Origin: Camelus bactrianus
Taxonomy: Eukaryota; Chordata; Mammalia; Artiodactyla; Camelidae
DNA: 64,000 bases
Assembly: GCF_048773025.1 (NCBI RefSeq)
Contig: NC_133546.1
Span: 97,543,104-97,607,103 of the forward strand
Direction: 5' to 3'
In this document: one piece after another, positions 39,320 to 48,962 of the stretch
Numbering within the stretch: the first letter of the stretch is position 1
How the letters are laid out: each line of letters opens with the position of its first letter
Notes under the pieces: model-generated
The model's database searches: none
What the model saw: the letters and a program-made list of their open reading frames with translations, nothing else
Told to the model about the DNA's origin: nothing
Made by a program: the position numbers and the translations under genes

Positions 39320-42052
39320 TTTACTCTGGTTTCTCAGTCTGATTCCTAGTGCCGGTTTGAAGTTCCTGCAGTTTACACTGTAAAATGGACTTGGAGCTCG
39401 TAACTCCCCATATATATGTATGGAGTGGAGTTTGCAAATGAAAAGAAATTTTGTGTTCCCAACAATCTAGGTGAAGGACGGCTTTCACACACACTTATCT
39501 CTCAGAACTGAGCATGTGGAGAGACGTTCGTTCATCTAGCACAATGGGAACGGGTTGCAGGAGAAACTTTTACTCTGTTTTCTCAGCCTTTTTCCTAGTG
39601 CCTTTTTGAAGTTCCTGCAGTTTTCACTGTAAAATCGAGTTGGAGCTCGTACCTCCCCATAAATATGTATGGAGTGGAGTTTGCAAATGAAAAGAAACTT
39701 TGTGTTCAAAACAAGCTTGGTGAAGGACGTCTTTCACACCCAGGTTTCTCTCAGAACTGACCATGTGGAGAGACGTTCGTTCATCTAGCACAAATTGAAC
39801 GGGTTGCAGGAGAAACATTTACTCTGGTTTCTCTGTCTGTTTCCTAGTGCGGGTTTGAAGTTCCTGCAGTTTTCACTGTAAAAACGAGTTGGAGCTCGTA
39901 CCTCACCATTTAAATGTATGGATTGGAGTTTGCAAGTGAAAAGAAACTTTGTGTTTCCAACAAGCTAGGTGAAGGACGGCTTTCACACAGACTTATCTCT
40001 CAGAACTGAGCATGTGGAGAGAAGTTCGTTCATGTAGCAAAAAGGGAACGGGTTGCAGGAGACAATTTTACTCTGGTTTCTCAGTCTGTTTCCTGCTGCC
40101 TGTTTGAAGTTACTGCAGTTTTCACTGTAAAACGGAGTTGGAGCTCGTACCTCCCCATATATATGTATGGAGTGGGGTTTGCGACTGAAAAGAAACATTG
40201 TGTTCCCAACAAGCTAGGTGAAGGTGGGCTTTCACACACACTTATCTCTCAGAACTGAGCATTTGGAGAGACTTTCGTTCATCTAGCACAAAGGGAACGG
40301 GTTCCAGGAGAAACTTTTACTCTGGTTTCTCAGTGTGTTATCTAGTGCCGGTTTGAAGTTCCTGCAGTTTTCACTGTAAAACCGAGTTGGAGCTCGTACC
40401 TCCCCATATATAAGTATGGAGTGGAACTTGCAATTGAAAAGAAATTTTGTGTTCCCAACAAACTTGGTTAAGGACGGCTTTCACACACATTTATCTCTCA
40501 GATCTGAGCATGTGGAGAGACGTTAGTTCATCTAGAACAAAGGGAACAGTTTGCAGAGGAAATTTTACTCTGCTTTCTCAGTCTGTTTCCTAGTGTTGAT
40601 TTGAAATTACTGCAGTTTTCACTGTAAAACAGAGTTGGAGCTAGTACCTCCCCATATATATGTATGGAGTGGGGTTTGCAATTTAAAAGAAACTTTGTGT
40701 TCCCAACAAGTTAGGTGAAGGACGGCTTTCACACACACTTATCTCTCAGAACTTAGCATTTGGAGAGATGTTCTTTCATCTAGCACAAAGGGAACGGGTT
40801 GTAGGAGAAACTTTTACCCTAGTTTCTCAGTCTGTTTCCTAGTGTCGGTCTGAAGTTCCTGCAGTTTTTACTGTAAAACTGATTTGGTGCTCGTACTTCC
40901 CCATATATTTGTATGGATTGGAGTGTGCAACTGAAAAGAAACTTTGTGTTCCCAACCATCTAGGTGAAGGACGGCTACACACACACTTATCTCTCAGAAC
41001 TGAGCATGTTGAGAGATGTTCGTTCATCTAGCACAAAGGGAACGGGTTCCAGGAGAAACTTTTACTCTGGTTTCTCAGTCTGTTTCCTAGTGCCGGTTTG
41101 AAGTTACTGCAGTTTTCACTGTAAAACCGAGTTGGAGCTCGTACCTCCCCATATATATGTATGGAATGGGGTTTGCAACTGAAAAGAAATTTTGTGTTCC
41201 CAACAAGTTAGGTGAAGGACGGCTTTCACACACACTTATCTCTCAGAACTGAGCATGTGGAGAGACGTTCGTTCATCTAGCACAAATGGAACGGGTTGCA
41301 AGAGAAATTTTTTCTCTGGTTTCTCAGTGTGTTTCCTAGTGCCGGTTTGAAGTTACTGGAGTTTTCACTGTAAAACAAAATTGGATTTCGTACATCCCCA
41401 TATATAAGTATGGAGTGGAATTTGCAATTGAAAAGAAATTTTGTGTTCCCAACATGCTTGTTTAAGGACGGCTTTCACACACAGTTATCTCTCAGAACTG
41501 AGCATGTGGAGAGACGTTAGTTCATCTAGAACAAAGGGAACAGTTTTCAGGGGAAATTTTACTCTGGTTTCTCAGTCTGTTTCCTAGTACAGGTTTGAAA
41601 TTACTGCAGTTTTCACTGTAAAACAGAGTTGGATCTAGTACCTCCCCATATATATGTATGGAGTGGAGTTTGCAATTTAAAAGAAACTTTGTTTTCCCAA
41701 CAAGGTAGGTGAAGGACGGCTTTCACACACTTATCTCTCAGAACTTAACATTTGGAGAGATGTTCGTTCATGTAGCACAAAGGGAACGGGTTGTAGGAGA
41801 AACTTTTACCCTTGTTTCTCAGTCTGTTTCCTAGTGTCGGTCTGAAGTTCCTGCAGTTTTTACTGTAAAACTGATTTGGTGCTCGTAATTCCCCATATAT
41901 TTGTATGGATTGGAGTGTGCAACTGAAAAGAAACTTTGTGTTCCCAACCATCTAGGTGAAGGACGGATTCACACACACCTATCTCTCAGAACTGAGCATG
42001 TGGAGAGACATTCGTTCATCTAGCACAAATGGAACGGGTTGCAGGAAAAACT
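39320..42052. repeat. 11-monomer HOR unit (2733 bp)
   Basis: Its first seven or so monomers return at 42053-43825, 2733 bp later (marker AGCATTTGG at 40755 and 43488). It contains the ACATTTACTCTGG and CATGTAGCAAAAAGGG monomers also seen at 21.5-22.1 and 33.4-34.0 kb. The right part (41.2-42.0 kb) matches 27.6-28.4 kb. Confidence 0.82.
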
Positions 42053-43825
42053 TTTACTCTGGTTTCTCAGTCTGATTCCTAGTGCCGGTTTGAAGTTCCT
42101 GCAGTTTACACTGTAAAATGGACTTGGAGCTCGTAACTCCCCATATATATGTATGGAGTGGAGTTTGCAAATGAAAAGAAATTTTGTGTTCCCAAAAAGC
42201 TAGGTGAAGGACGGCTTTCACACACACTTATCTCTCAGAACTGAGCATGTGGAGAGACGTTCGTTCATCTAGCACAATGGGAACGGGTTGCAGGAGAAAC
42301 TTTTACTCTGTTTTCTCAGCCTTTTTCCTAGTGCCTTTTTGAAGTTCCTGCAGTTTTCACTGTAAAATCGAGTTGGAGCTCGTACCTCCCCATAAATATG
42401 TATGGAGTGGAGTTTGCAAATGAAAAGAAACTTTGTGTTCAAAACAAGCTTGGTGAAGGACGTCTTTCACACCCAGGTTTCTCTCAGAACTGACCATGTG
42501 GAGAGACGTTCGTTCATCTAGCACAAATTGAACGGGTTGCAGGAGAAACATTTACTCTGGTTTCTCTGTCTGTTTCCTGGTGCGGGTTTGAAGTTCCTGC
42601 AGTTTTCACTGTAAAAACGAGTTGGAGCTCGTACCTCACCATTTAAATGTATGGATTGGAGTTTGCAAGTGAAAAGAAACTTTGTGTTTCCAACAAGCTA
42701 GGTGAAGGACGGCTTTCACACAGACTTATCTCTCAGAACTGAGCATGTGGAGAGAAGTTCGTTCATGTAGCAAAAAGGGAACGGGTTGCAGGAGACAATT
42801 TTACTCTGGTTTCTCAGTCTGTTTCCTGCTGCCTGTTTGAAGTTACTGCAGTTTTCACTGTAAAACGGAGTTGGAGTTCGTACCTCCCCATATATATGTA
42901 TGGAGTGGGGTTTGCGACTGAAAAGAAACATTGTGTTCCCAACAAGCTAGGTGAAGGTGGGCTTTCACACACACTTATCTCTCAGAACTGAGCATTTGGA
43001 GAGAATTTCGTTCATCTAGCACAAAGGGAACGGGTTCCAGGAGAAACTTTTACTCTGGTTTCTCAGTGTGTTATCTAGTGCCGGTTTGGAGTTCCTGCAG
43101 TTTTCACTGTAAAACCGAGTTGGAGCTCGTACCTCCCCATATATAAGTATGGAGTGGAACTTGCAATTGAAAAGAAATTTTGTGTTCCCAACAAACTTGG
43201 TTAAGGACGGCTTTCACACACATTTATCTCTCAGATCTGAGCATGTGGAGAGACGTTAGTTCATCTAGAACAAAGGGAACAGTTTGCAGGGGAAATTTTA
43301 CTCTGCTTTCTCAGTCTGTTTCCTAGTGTTGATTTGAAATTACTGCAGTTTTCACTGTAAAACAGAGTTGGAGCTAGTACCTCCCCATATATATGTATGG
43401 AGTGGGGTTTGCAATTTAAAAGAAACTTTGTGTTCCCAACAAGTTAGGTGAAGGACGGCTTTCACACACACTTATCTCTCAGAACTTAGCATTTGGAGAG
43501 ATGTTCTTTCATCTAGCACAAAGGGAACGGGTTGTAGGAGAAACTTTTACCCTAGTTTCTCAGTCTGTTTCCTAGTGTCGGTCTGAAGTTCCTGCAGTTT
43601 TTACTGTAAAACTGATTTGGTGCTCGTACTTCCCCATATATTTGTATGGATTGGAGTGTGCAACTGAAAAGAAACTTTGTGTTCCCAACCATCTAGGTGA
43701 AGGACGGCTACACACACACTTATCTCTCAGAACTGAGCATGTTGAGAGATGTTCGTTCATCTAGCACAAAGGGAACGGGTTCCAGGAGAAACTTTTACTC
43801 TGGTTTCTCAGTCTGTTTCCTAGTG
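42053..43825. repeat. Partial copy of the 11-monomer unit
   Basis: Matches 39320-41092 with few differences (GAGTTCGTACC near 42876, TCCTGGTGCGG near 42577). It ends in CTGTTTCCTAGTG near 43825, where the sequence jumps to the monomer type of 41.84 kb, about 1989 bp back. So roughly three monomers of the unit are missing from this copy. Confidence 0.8.
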
Positions 43826-44480
43826 TCGGTCTGAAGTTCCTGCAGTTTTTACTGTAAAACTGATTTGGTGCTCGTAATTCCCCATATATTTGTATGGATT
43901 GGAGTGTGCAACTGAAAAGAAACTTTGTGTTCCCAACCATCTAGGTGAAGGACGGCTTCACACACACCTATCTCTCAGAACTGAGCATGTGGAGAGACAT
44001 TCGTTCATCTAGCACAAATGGAACGGGTTGCAGGAAAAACTTTTACTCTGGTTTCTCAGTCTGATTCCTAGTGCCGGTTTGAAGTTCCTGCAGTTTACAC
44101 TGTAAAATGGACTTGGAGCTCGTAACTCCCCATATATATGTATGGAGTGGAGTTTGCAAATGAAAAGAAACTTTGTGTTAGCAACAAGCTAGGTGAAGAC
44201 GGCTTTCACACACACTTATCTCTCAGAACTGAGCATGTGGAGAGACGTTCATTCATCTAGCACAAAGGGAACGGGTTGCAGGAGAAACTTTTACTCTAGT
44301 TTCTCAGTCTGTTTCCTAGTGCCGGTTTGAATTTACTGCAGTTTTCACTGTAAAACCGAGTTGGAGTTCGTAACTCCCCATATATATGTATGGAGTGGAG
44401 TTTGCAACTGAAAAGAAACTTTTTGTTCCCAACAAGATAGGTGAAGGACGGCTTTGACACACACTTATCTCTCAGAACTG
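43739..44480. repeat. Left flank of the young block, repeated at 55.19 kb
   Basis: Three older monomers (TGTCGGTCTGAAG with CGTAATTCCCC; GTCTGATTCC with GTTAGCAACAAGC; GAATTTACTGC with GGCTTTGACACAC). The same three, in the same order and nearly base for base, return at 55191-55932, an offset of 11452 bp, on the far side of the young block. Confidence 0.88.
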
Positions 44481-44729
44481 AGCATGTGGAGAGACGTTCG
44501 TTCATCTAGCACAAAGGGATCGGGTTGCAGGAGAAACTTTTACTCTGGTTTCTCAGTCTGTTTCCTAGTGCCGGTTTGAAGTTATTGCAGTTTTCACTGT
44601 AAAATCTAGTTGGAGCTCGTACCTCCCCATATATATATATGGAGTGTAGTTTGCAAGTGAAAAGAAACTTTGTGTTCCCAAAAAGCTAGGTGAAGGACGG
44701 CTGTCAAACACACTTCTCTCTTAGAACTG
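44481..44729. repeat. Hybrid monomer T1, first unit of the young HOR
   Basis: Its first half (AAGGGATCGGG, GAAGTTATTGCAG, AATCTAGTTGG) is the type seen near 58.2-58.3 kb; its second half (ATATATATATGGAGTGTAG, CCCAAAAAGCTAGG, a CAAACACAC run and CTTAGAA) is close to 60.05-60.15 kb. Copies lie at 44481, 47967, 48963, 51702, 52698 and 55933. Exchange between two older subfamilies is the inferred origin. Confidence 0.8.
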
Positions 44730-44978
44730 AGCATGTGGAGAGACGTTCGTTCATCTAGCACAAAGGGAACGGGTTGCAGGAGAAATTTTAACTCTGGTTT
44801 CTCAGTCTGTTTCCTAGTGCCGGTTTGAAGTTACTGCAGTTTTCACTGTAAAACCGAGTTGGAGCTAGTACCTCCCCATATATATGTATGGAGTGGGGTT
44901 TGCAATTTAAAAGAAACTTTGTGTTCCCAACAAGTTAGGTGAAGGACGGCTTTCACACACACTTATCTCTCAGAACTT
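44730..44978. repeat. Hybrid monomer T2, second unit of the young HOR
   Basis: Starts as the AGAAATTTTAACTCTGG type (as at 24.1 and 28.6 kb) and ends as the GGGGTTTGCAATTTAAAAG type (as at 25.27 and 38.93 kb). The switch lies in CACTGTAAAAC. This copy reads AAAACCGAG while later T2 copies read AAAACAGAG. The monomer at 56182-56429 starts the same way but keeps its old second half, so it looks like the unrecombined parent. Confidence 0.82.
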
Positions 44979-45227
44979 AGCATTTGGAGAGATGTTCTTT
45001 CATCTAGCACAAAGGGAACGGGTTGTAGGAGAAACTTTTACCCTAGTTTCTCAGTCTGTTTCCTAGTGTCGGTCTGAAGTTCCTGCAGTTTTTACTGTAA
45101 AACCGAGTTGGAGCTAGTACCTCCCCATATATATGTATGGAGTGGAGTTGGCAAGTGAAAAGAAACTTTGTGTTCCCAACAAGCTAGGTGAAGGACGGCT
45201 TTCACACACACTTATCTCTCAGAACTG
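44979..45227. repeat. Hybrid monomer T3, third unit of the young HOR
   Basis: The first half is the common old marker AGCATTTGGAGAGATGTTCT with TGTCGGTCTGAAG; from TTTTTACTGTAAAACCGAG on it is young type (GAGCTAGTACC, GAGTTGGCAAGTG). Copies at 49461 and 53196. T3 is absent from the 4-monomer runs at 47967 and 51702. Confidence 0.82.
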
Positions 45228-46120
45228 AGCATGTGGAGAGACGTTCGTTCATCTAGCACAAAGGGAACGGGTTGCAGGAGAAACTTTTACTCTGGTTTCT
45301 CAGTCTGTTTCCTAGTGCCGGTTTGAAGTTCCTGCAGTTTTCACTGTAAAACCGAGTTGGAGCTAGTACCTCCCCATATATATGTATGGAGTGGAGTTGG
45401 CAAGTGAAAAGAAACTTTGTGTTCCCAACAAGCTAGGTGAAGGACGGCTTTCACACACACTTATCTCTCAGAACTGAGCATGTGGAGAGACGTTCGTTCA
45501 TCTAGCACAAAGGGAACGGGTTGCAGGAGAAACTTTTACTCTGGTTTCTCAGTCTGTTTCCTAGTGCCGGTTTGAAGTTCCTGCAGTTTCCACTGTAAAA
45601 CAGAGTTGGAGCTAGTACCTCCCCATATATATGTATGGAGTGGAGTTTGCAAGTGAAAAGAAACTTTGTGTTCCCAACAAGCTAGGTGAAGGACGGCTTT
45701 CACACACACTTATCTCTCAGAACTGAGCATGTGGAGAGACGTTCGTTCATCTAGCACATAGGGAACGGGTTGCAGGAGAAACTTTTACTCTGGTTTCTCA
45801 GTCTGTTTCCTAGTGCCGGTTTGAAGTTCCTGCAGTTTTCACTGTAAAACCGAGTTGGAGCTAGTACCTCCCCATATATATGTATGGAGTGGAGTTTGCA
45901 AGTGAAAAGAAACTTTGTGTTCCCAACAAGCTAGGTGAAGGACAGCTTTCACACACACTTATCTCTCAGAACTGAGCATGTGGAGAGACGTTCGTTCATC
46001 TAGCACAAAGGGAACGGGTTGCAGGAGAAACTTTTACTCTGGTTTCTCAGTCTGTTTCCTAGTGCCGGTTTGAAGTTCCTGCAGTTTTCACTGTAAAACC
46101 GAGTTGGAGCTAGTACCTCC

Positions 46121-46136
46121 CCATATATATATATGG
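46121..46136. repeat. Perfect 16-bp palindrome (CCATATATATATATGG)
   Basis: Variant of the AT-rich dyad in which all eight pairs match. It occurs in unit 6 of the young HOR (also in its copies near 49.86 kb and 54.34 kb) and in every copy of hybrid monomer T1. Confidence 0.8.
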
Positions 46137-47079
46137 AGTGGAGTTTGCAAGTGAAAAGAAACTTTGTGTTCCCAACAAGCTAGGTGAAGGACGGCTTTCA
46201 CACACACTTATCTCTCAGAACTGAGCATGTGGAGAGACATTCGTTCATCTAGCACAAACGGAACGGGTTGCAGGAGAAACTTTTACTCTGGTTTCTCAGT
46301 CTGTTTCCTAGTGCCGGTTTGAATTTCCTGCAGTATTCACTGTAAAACCGAGTTGGAGCTAGTACCTCCCCATATATATGTATGGAGTGGAGTTTGCAAG
46401 TGAAAAGAAACTTTGTGTTCCCAACAAGCTAGGTGAAGGACGGCTTTCACACACACTTATCTCTCAGAACTGAGCATGTGGAGAGACGTTCGTTCATCTA
46501 GCACAAAGGGAACGGTTTGCAGGAGAAACTTTTACTCTGGTTTCTCAGTCTGTTTCCTAGTGCCGGTTTGAAGTTCCTGCAGTTTTCACTGTAAAACCGA
46601 GTTGGAGCTAGTACCTCCCCATATATATGTACGGAGTGGAGTTTGCAAATGAAAAGAAACTTTGTGTTCCCAACAAGCTAGGTGAAGGACGGCTTTCACA
46701 CACACTTATCTCTCAGAACTGAGCTTGTGGAGAGACGTTCGTTCATCTAGCACAAAGGGTACGGGTTGCAGGAGAAACTTTTACTCTAGTTTCTCAGTCT
46801 GTTTCCTAGTGCCGGTTTGAAGTTCCTGCAGTTTTCACTGTAAAACCGAGTTGGAGCTAGTACCTCCCCATATATATGTATGGAGTGGAGTTTGCAAGTG
46901 AAAAGAAACTTTGTGTTCCCAACAAGCTAGGTGAAGTACGGCTTTCACACACACTTATCTCTCAGAACTGAGCATGTGGAGAGACGTTCGTTCATCTAGC
47001 ACAAAGGGAACGGGTTGCAGGAGAAACTTTTACTCTGGTTTCTCAGTCTGTTTCCTAGTGCCGGTTTGAAGTTCCTGCA

Positions 47080-47095
47080 GTTTTCACTGTAAAAC
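47080..47095. repeat. Inverted repeat GTTTT-N6-AAAAC in each monomer
   Basis: GTTTT, a 6-base spacer CACTGT and AAAAC form a perfect 5-bp inverted repeat just after the PstI site. It overlaps a second one, CAGT-TTTC-ACTG. One instance is given as the type; the motif recurs in most monomers. It is also where several rearrangement junctions between subfamilies fall. Hairpin formation is inference. Confidence 0.7.
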
Positions 47096-47116
47096 CGAGT
47101 TGGAGCTAGTACCTCC

Positions 47117-47132
47117 CCATATATATGTATGG
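47117..47132. repeat. 16-bp AT-rich dyad CC-AT12-GG, type instance
   Basis: CCATATATATGTATGG is self-complementary except for one pair. The same site is present in nearly every monomer, and some versions are perfect palindromes (see 396-411 and 46121-46136). It is longer than a CArG box (CC, six A/T, GG), so that reading does not fit. Short AT-rich dyads are known to be common in centromeric satellites that lack CENP-B boxes; a role here is inference. Confidence 0.75.
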
Positions 47133-47209
47133 AGTGGAGTTTGCAAGTGAAAAGAAACTTTGTGTTCCCAACAAGCTAGGTGAAGGACGGCTTTCACACA
47201 CACTTATCT

Positions 47210-47221
47210 CTCAGAACTGAG
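47210..47221. repeat. Hairpin CTCAG-AA-CTGAG at the monomer boundary
   Basis: Perfect 5-bp arms with a 2-base loop, spanning the end of one monomer and the start of the next as phased here. It is kept in most monomers; subfamilies with CTCAGAACTTAG or CTCAGAAGTGAG break one pair. The phase of a satellite is arbitrary, so the boundary itself has no meaning. Confidence 0.7.
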
Positions 47222-47966
47222 CATGTGGAGAGACGTTCGTTCATCTAGCACAAAGGGAACGGGTTGCAGGAGAAACATTTACTCTGGTTTCTCAGTCTGT
47301 TTCCTAGTGCCGGTTTGAAGTTCCTGCAGTTTTCACTGTAAAACCGAGTTGGAGCTAGTACCTCCCCATATATATGTACGGAGTGGAGTTTGCAAGTGAA
47401 AAGAAACTTTGTGTTCCCAACAAGCTAGGTGAAGGACGGCTTTCACACACACTTATCTCTCAGAACTGAGCATGTGGAGAGACGTTCGTTCATCTAGCAC
47501 AAAGGGAACGGGTTGCAGGAGAAACTTTTTCTCTGGTTTCTCAGTCTGTTTCCTAGTGCCGGTTTGAAGTTCCTGCAGTTTTCACTGTAAAACCGAGTTG
47601 GAGCTAGTACCTCCCCATATATATGTATGGAGTGGTGTTTGCAAGTGAAAAGAAACTTTGTGTTCCCAACAAGCTAGGTGAAGGACGGCTTTCACACACA
47701 CTTATCTCTCAGAACTGAGCATGTGGAGAGACGTTCGTTCATCTAGCACAAAGGGAACGGGTTGCAGGAGAAACATTTACTCTGGTTTCTCAGTCTGTTT
47801 CCTAGTGCCGGTTTGAAGTTCCTGCAGTTTTCACTGTAAAACCGAGTTGGAGCTAGTACCTCCCCATATATATGTACGGAGTGGAGTTTGCAAGTGAAAA
47901 GAAACTTTGTGTTCCCAACAAGCTAGGTGAAGGACGGCTTTCACACACACTTATCTCTCAGAACTG

Positions 47967-48962
47967 AGCATGTGGAGAGACGTTCGTTCATCTAGCACAA
48001 AGGGATCGGGTTGCAGGAGAAACTTTTACTCTGGTTTCTCAGTCTGTTTCCTAGTGCCGGTTTGAAGTTATTGCAGTTTTCACTGTAAAATCTAGTTGGA
48101 GCTCGTACCTCCCCATATATATATATGGAGTGTAGTTTGCAAGTGAAAAGAAACTTTGTGTTCCCAAAAAGCTAGGTGAAGGACGGCTGTCAAACACACT
48201 TCTCTCTTAGAACTGAGCATGTGGAGAGACGTTCGTTCATCTAGCACAAAGGGAACGGGTTGCAGGAGAAATTTTAACTCTGGTTTCTCAGTCTGTTTCC
48301 TAGTGCCGGTTTGAAGTTACTGCAGTTTTCACTGTAAAACAGAGTTGGAGCTAGTACCTCCCCATATATATGTATGGAGTGGGGTTTGCAATTTAAAAGA
48401 AACTTTGTGTTCCCAACAAGTTAGGTGAAGGACGGCTTTCACACACACTTATCTCTCAGAACTGAGCATGTGGAGAGACGTTCGTTCATCTAGCACAAAG
48501 GGAACGGGTTGCAGGAGAAACTTTTTCTCTGGTTTCTCAGTCTGTTTCCTAGTGCCGGTTTGAAGTTCCTGCAGTTTTCACTGTAAAACCGAGTTGGAGC
48601 TAGTACCTCCCCATATATATGTATGGAGTGGTGTTTGCAAGTGAAAAGAAACTTTGTGTTCCCAACAAGCTAGGTGAAGGACGGCTTTCACACACACTTA
48701 TCTCTCAGAACTGAGCATGTGGAGAGACGTTCGTTCATCTAGCACAAAGGGAACGGGTTGCAGGAGAAACATTTACTCTGGTTTCTCAGTCTGTTTCCTA
48801 GTGCCGGTTTGAAGTTCCTGCAGTTTTCACTGTAAAACCGAGTTGGAGCTAGTACCTCCCCATATATATGTACGGAGTGGAGTTTGCAAGTGAAAAGAAA
48901 CTTTGTGTTCCCAACAAGCTAGGTGAAGGACGGCTTTGACACACACTTATCTCTCAGAACTG
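47967..48962. repeat. Internal 4-monomer run T1-T2-12-13 (996 bp)
   Basis: A shortened HOR placed between two longer ones. T2 runs straight into unit 12, leaving out T3 and units 3-11. Unit 13 ends GGCTTTGACACAC, a change otherwise found in the monomer just before the first T1 (near 44455). Repeated at 51702-52697. Confidence 0.88.

Larger units (their letters stand above)
46971..47219. repeat. Reference monomer (young consensus type)
   Basis: This 249-bp copy carries the majority base at essentially every position of the young block and appears by eye identical to the copy at 50706-50954. Landmarks in order: the GACGTTCG stretch near base 12, the PstI site at 47075-47080, an inverted repeat at 47080-47095, a GGAG/CTCC inverted repeat at 47102-47116, a CC-AT12-GG dyad at 47117-47132, the CACACACAC run near 47196, and a CTCAG-AA-CTGAG hairpin that straddles the boundary with the next monomer. 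It carries the diagnostic GAGCTAGTACC, where most older monomers have GAGCTCGTACC. Confidence 0.95.
44481..48962. repeat. Young HOR, full 18-monomer unit (18 x 249 = 4482 bp)
   Basis: Monomer starts are every 249 bp from 44481. Order: T1, T2, T3, then units 3-13, then T1, T2, 12, 13. Unit markers: 3 GAGTTGGCAAG; 4 GTTTCCACTG; 5 CACATAGGG; 6 perfect AT palindrome; 7 GACATTCG with AAACGG and CAGTATTCAC; 8 ACGGTTTGC and TGTACGGAG; 9 AGCTTGTGG with GGGTACGGG; 10 consensus; 11 and 13 AACATTTAC with TGTACGG; 12 ACTTTTTCTC with GGTGTTTGC. Units differ from each other by only a few bases. Confidence 0.92.

Noticed and set aside
46985-47015. Possible CENP-B box (TTCG followed by CGGG)
   Set aside because: The core needs TTCG, four bases, A, two bases, CGGG. 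Here TTCG and CGGG are about 20 bases apart with the wrong spacing, and no other stretch of the reference monomer fits.
47061-47075. Pol III B-box-like GGTTTGAAGTTCC, hinting at a tRNA-derived origin
   Set aside because: It differs from GGTTCGANNCC in the core C and in the spacing of the final CC, and there is no A box at a suitable distance, no tRNA-like fold and no terminal A-rich tail.
47117-47132. CArG box or TATA promoter element in the AT-rich dyad
   Set aside because: Twelve A/T-rich bases between CC and GG do not fit the CArG length of six, and there is no gene or other promoter element next to it.
47190-47204. CA microsatellite (CACACACAC)
   Set aside because: Only four to five CA units, fixed in place in each monomer as part of it; it does not vary freely in length like a microsatellite.
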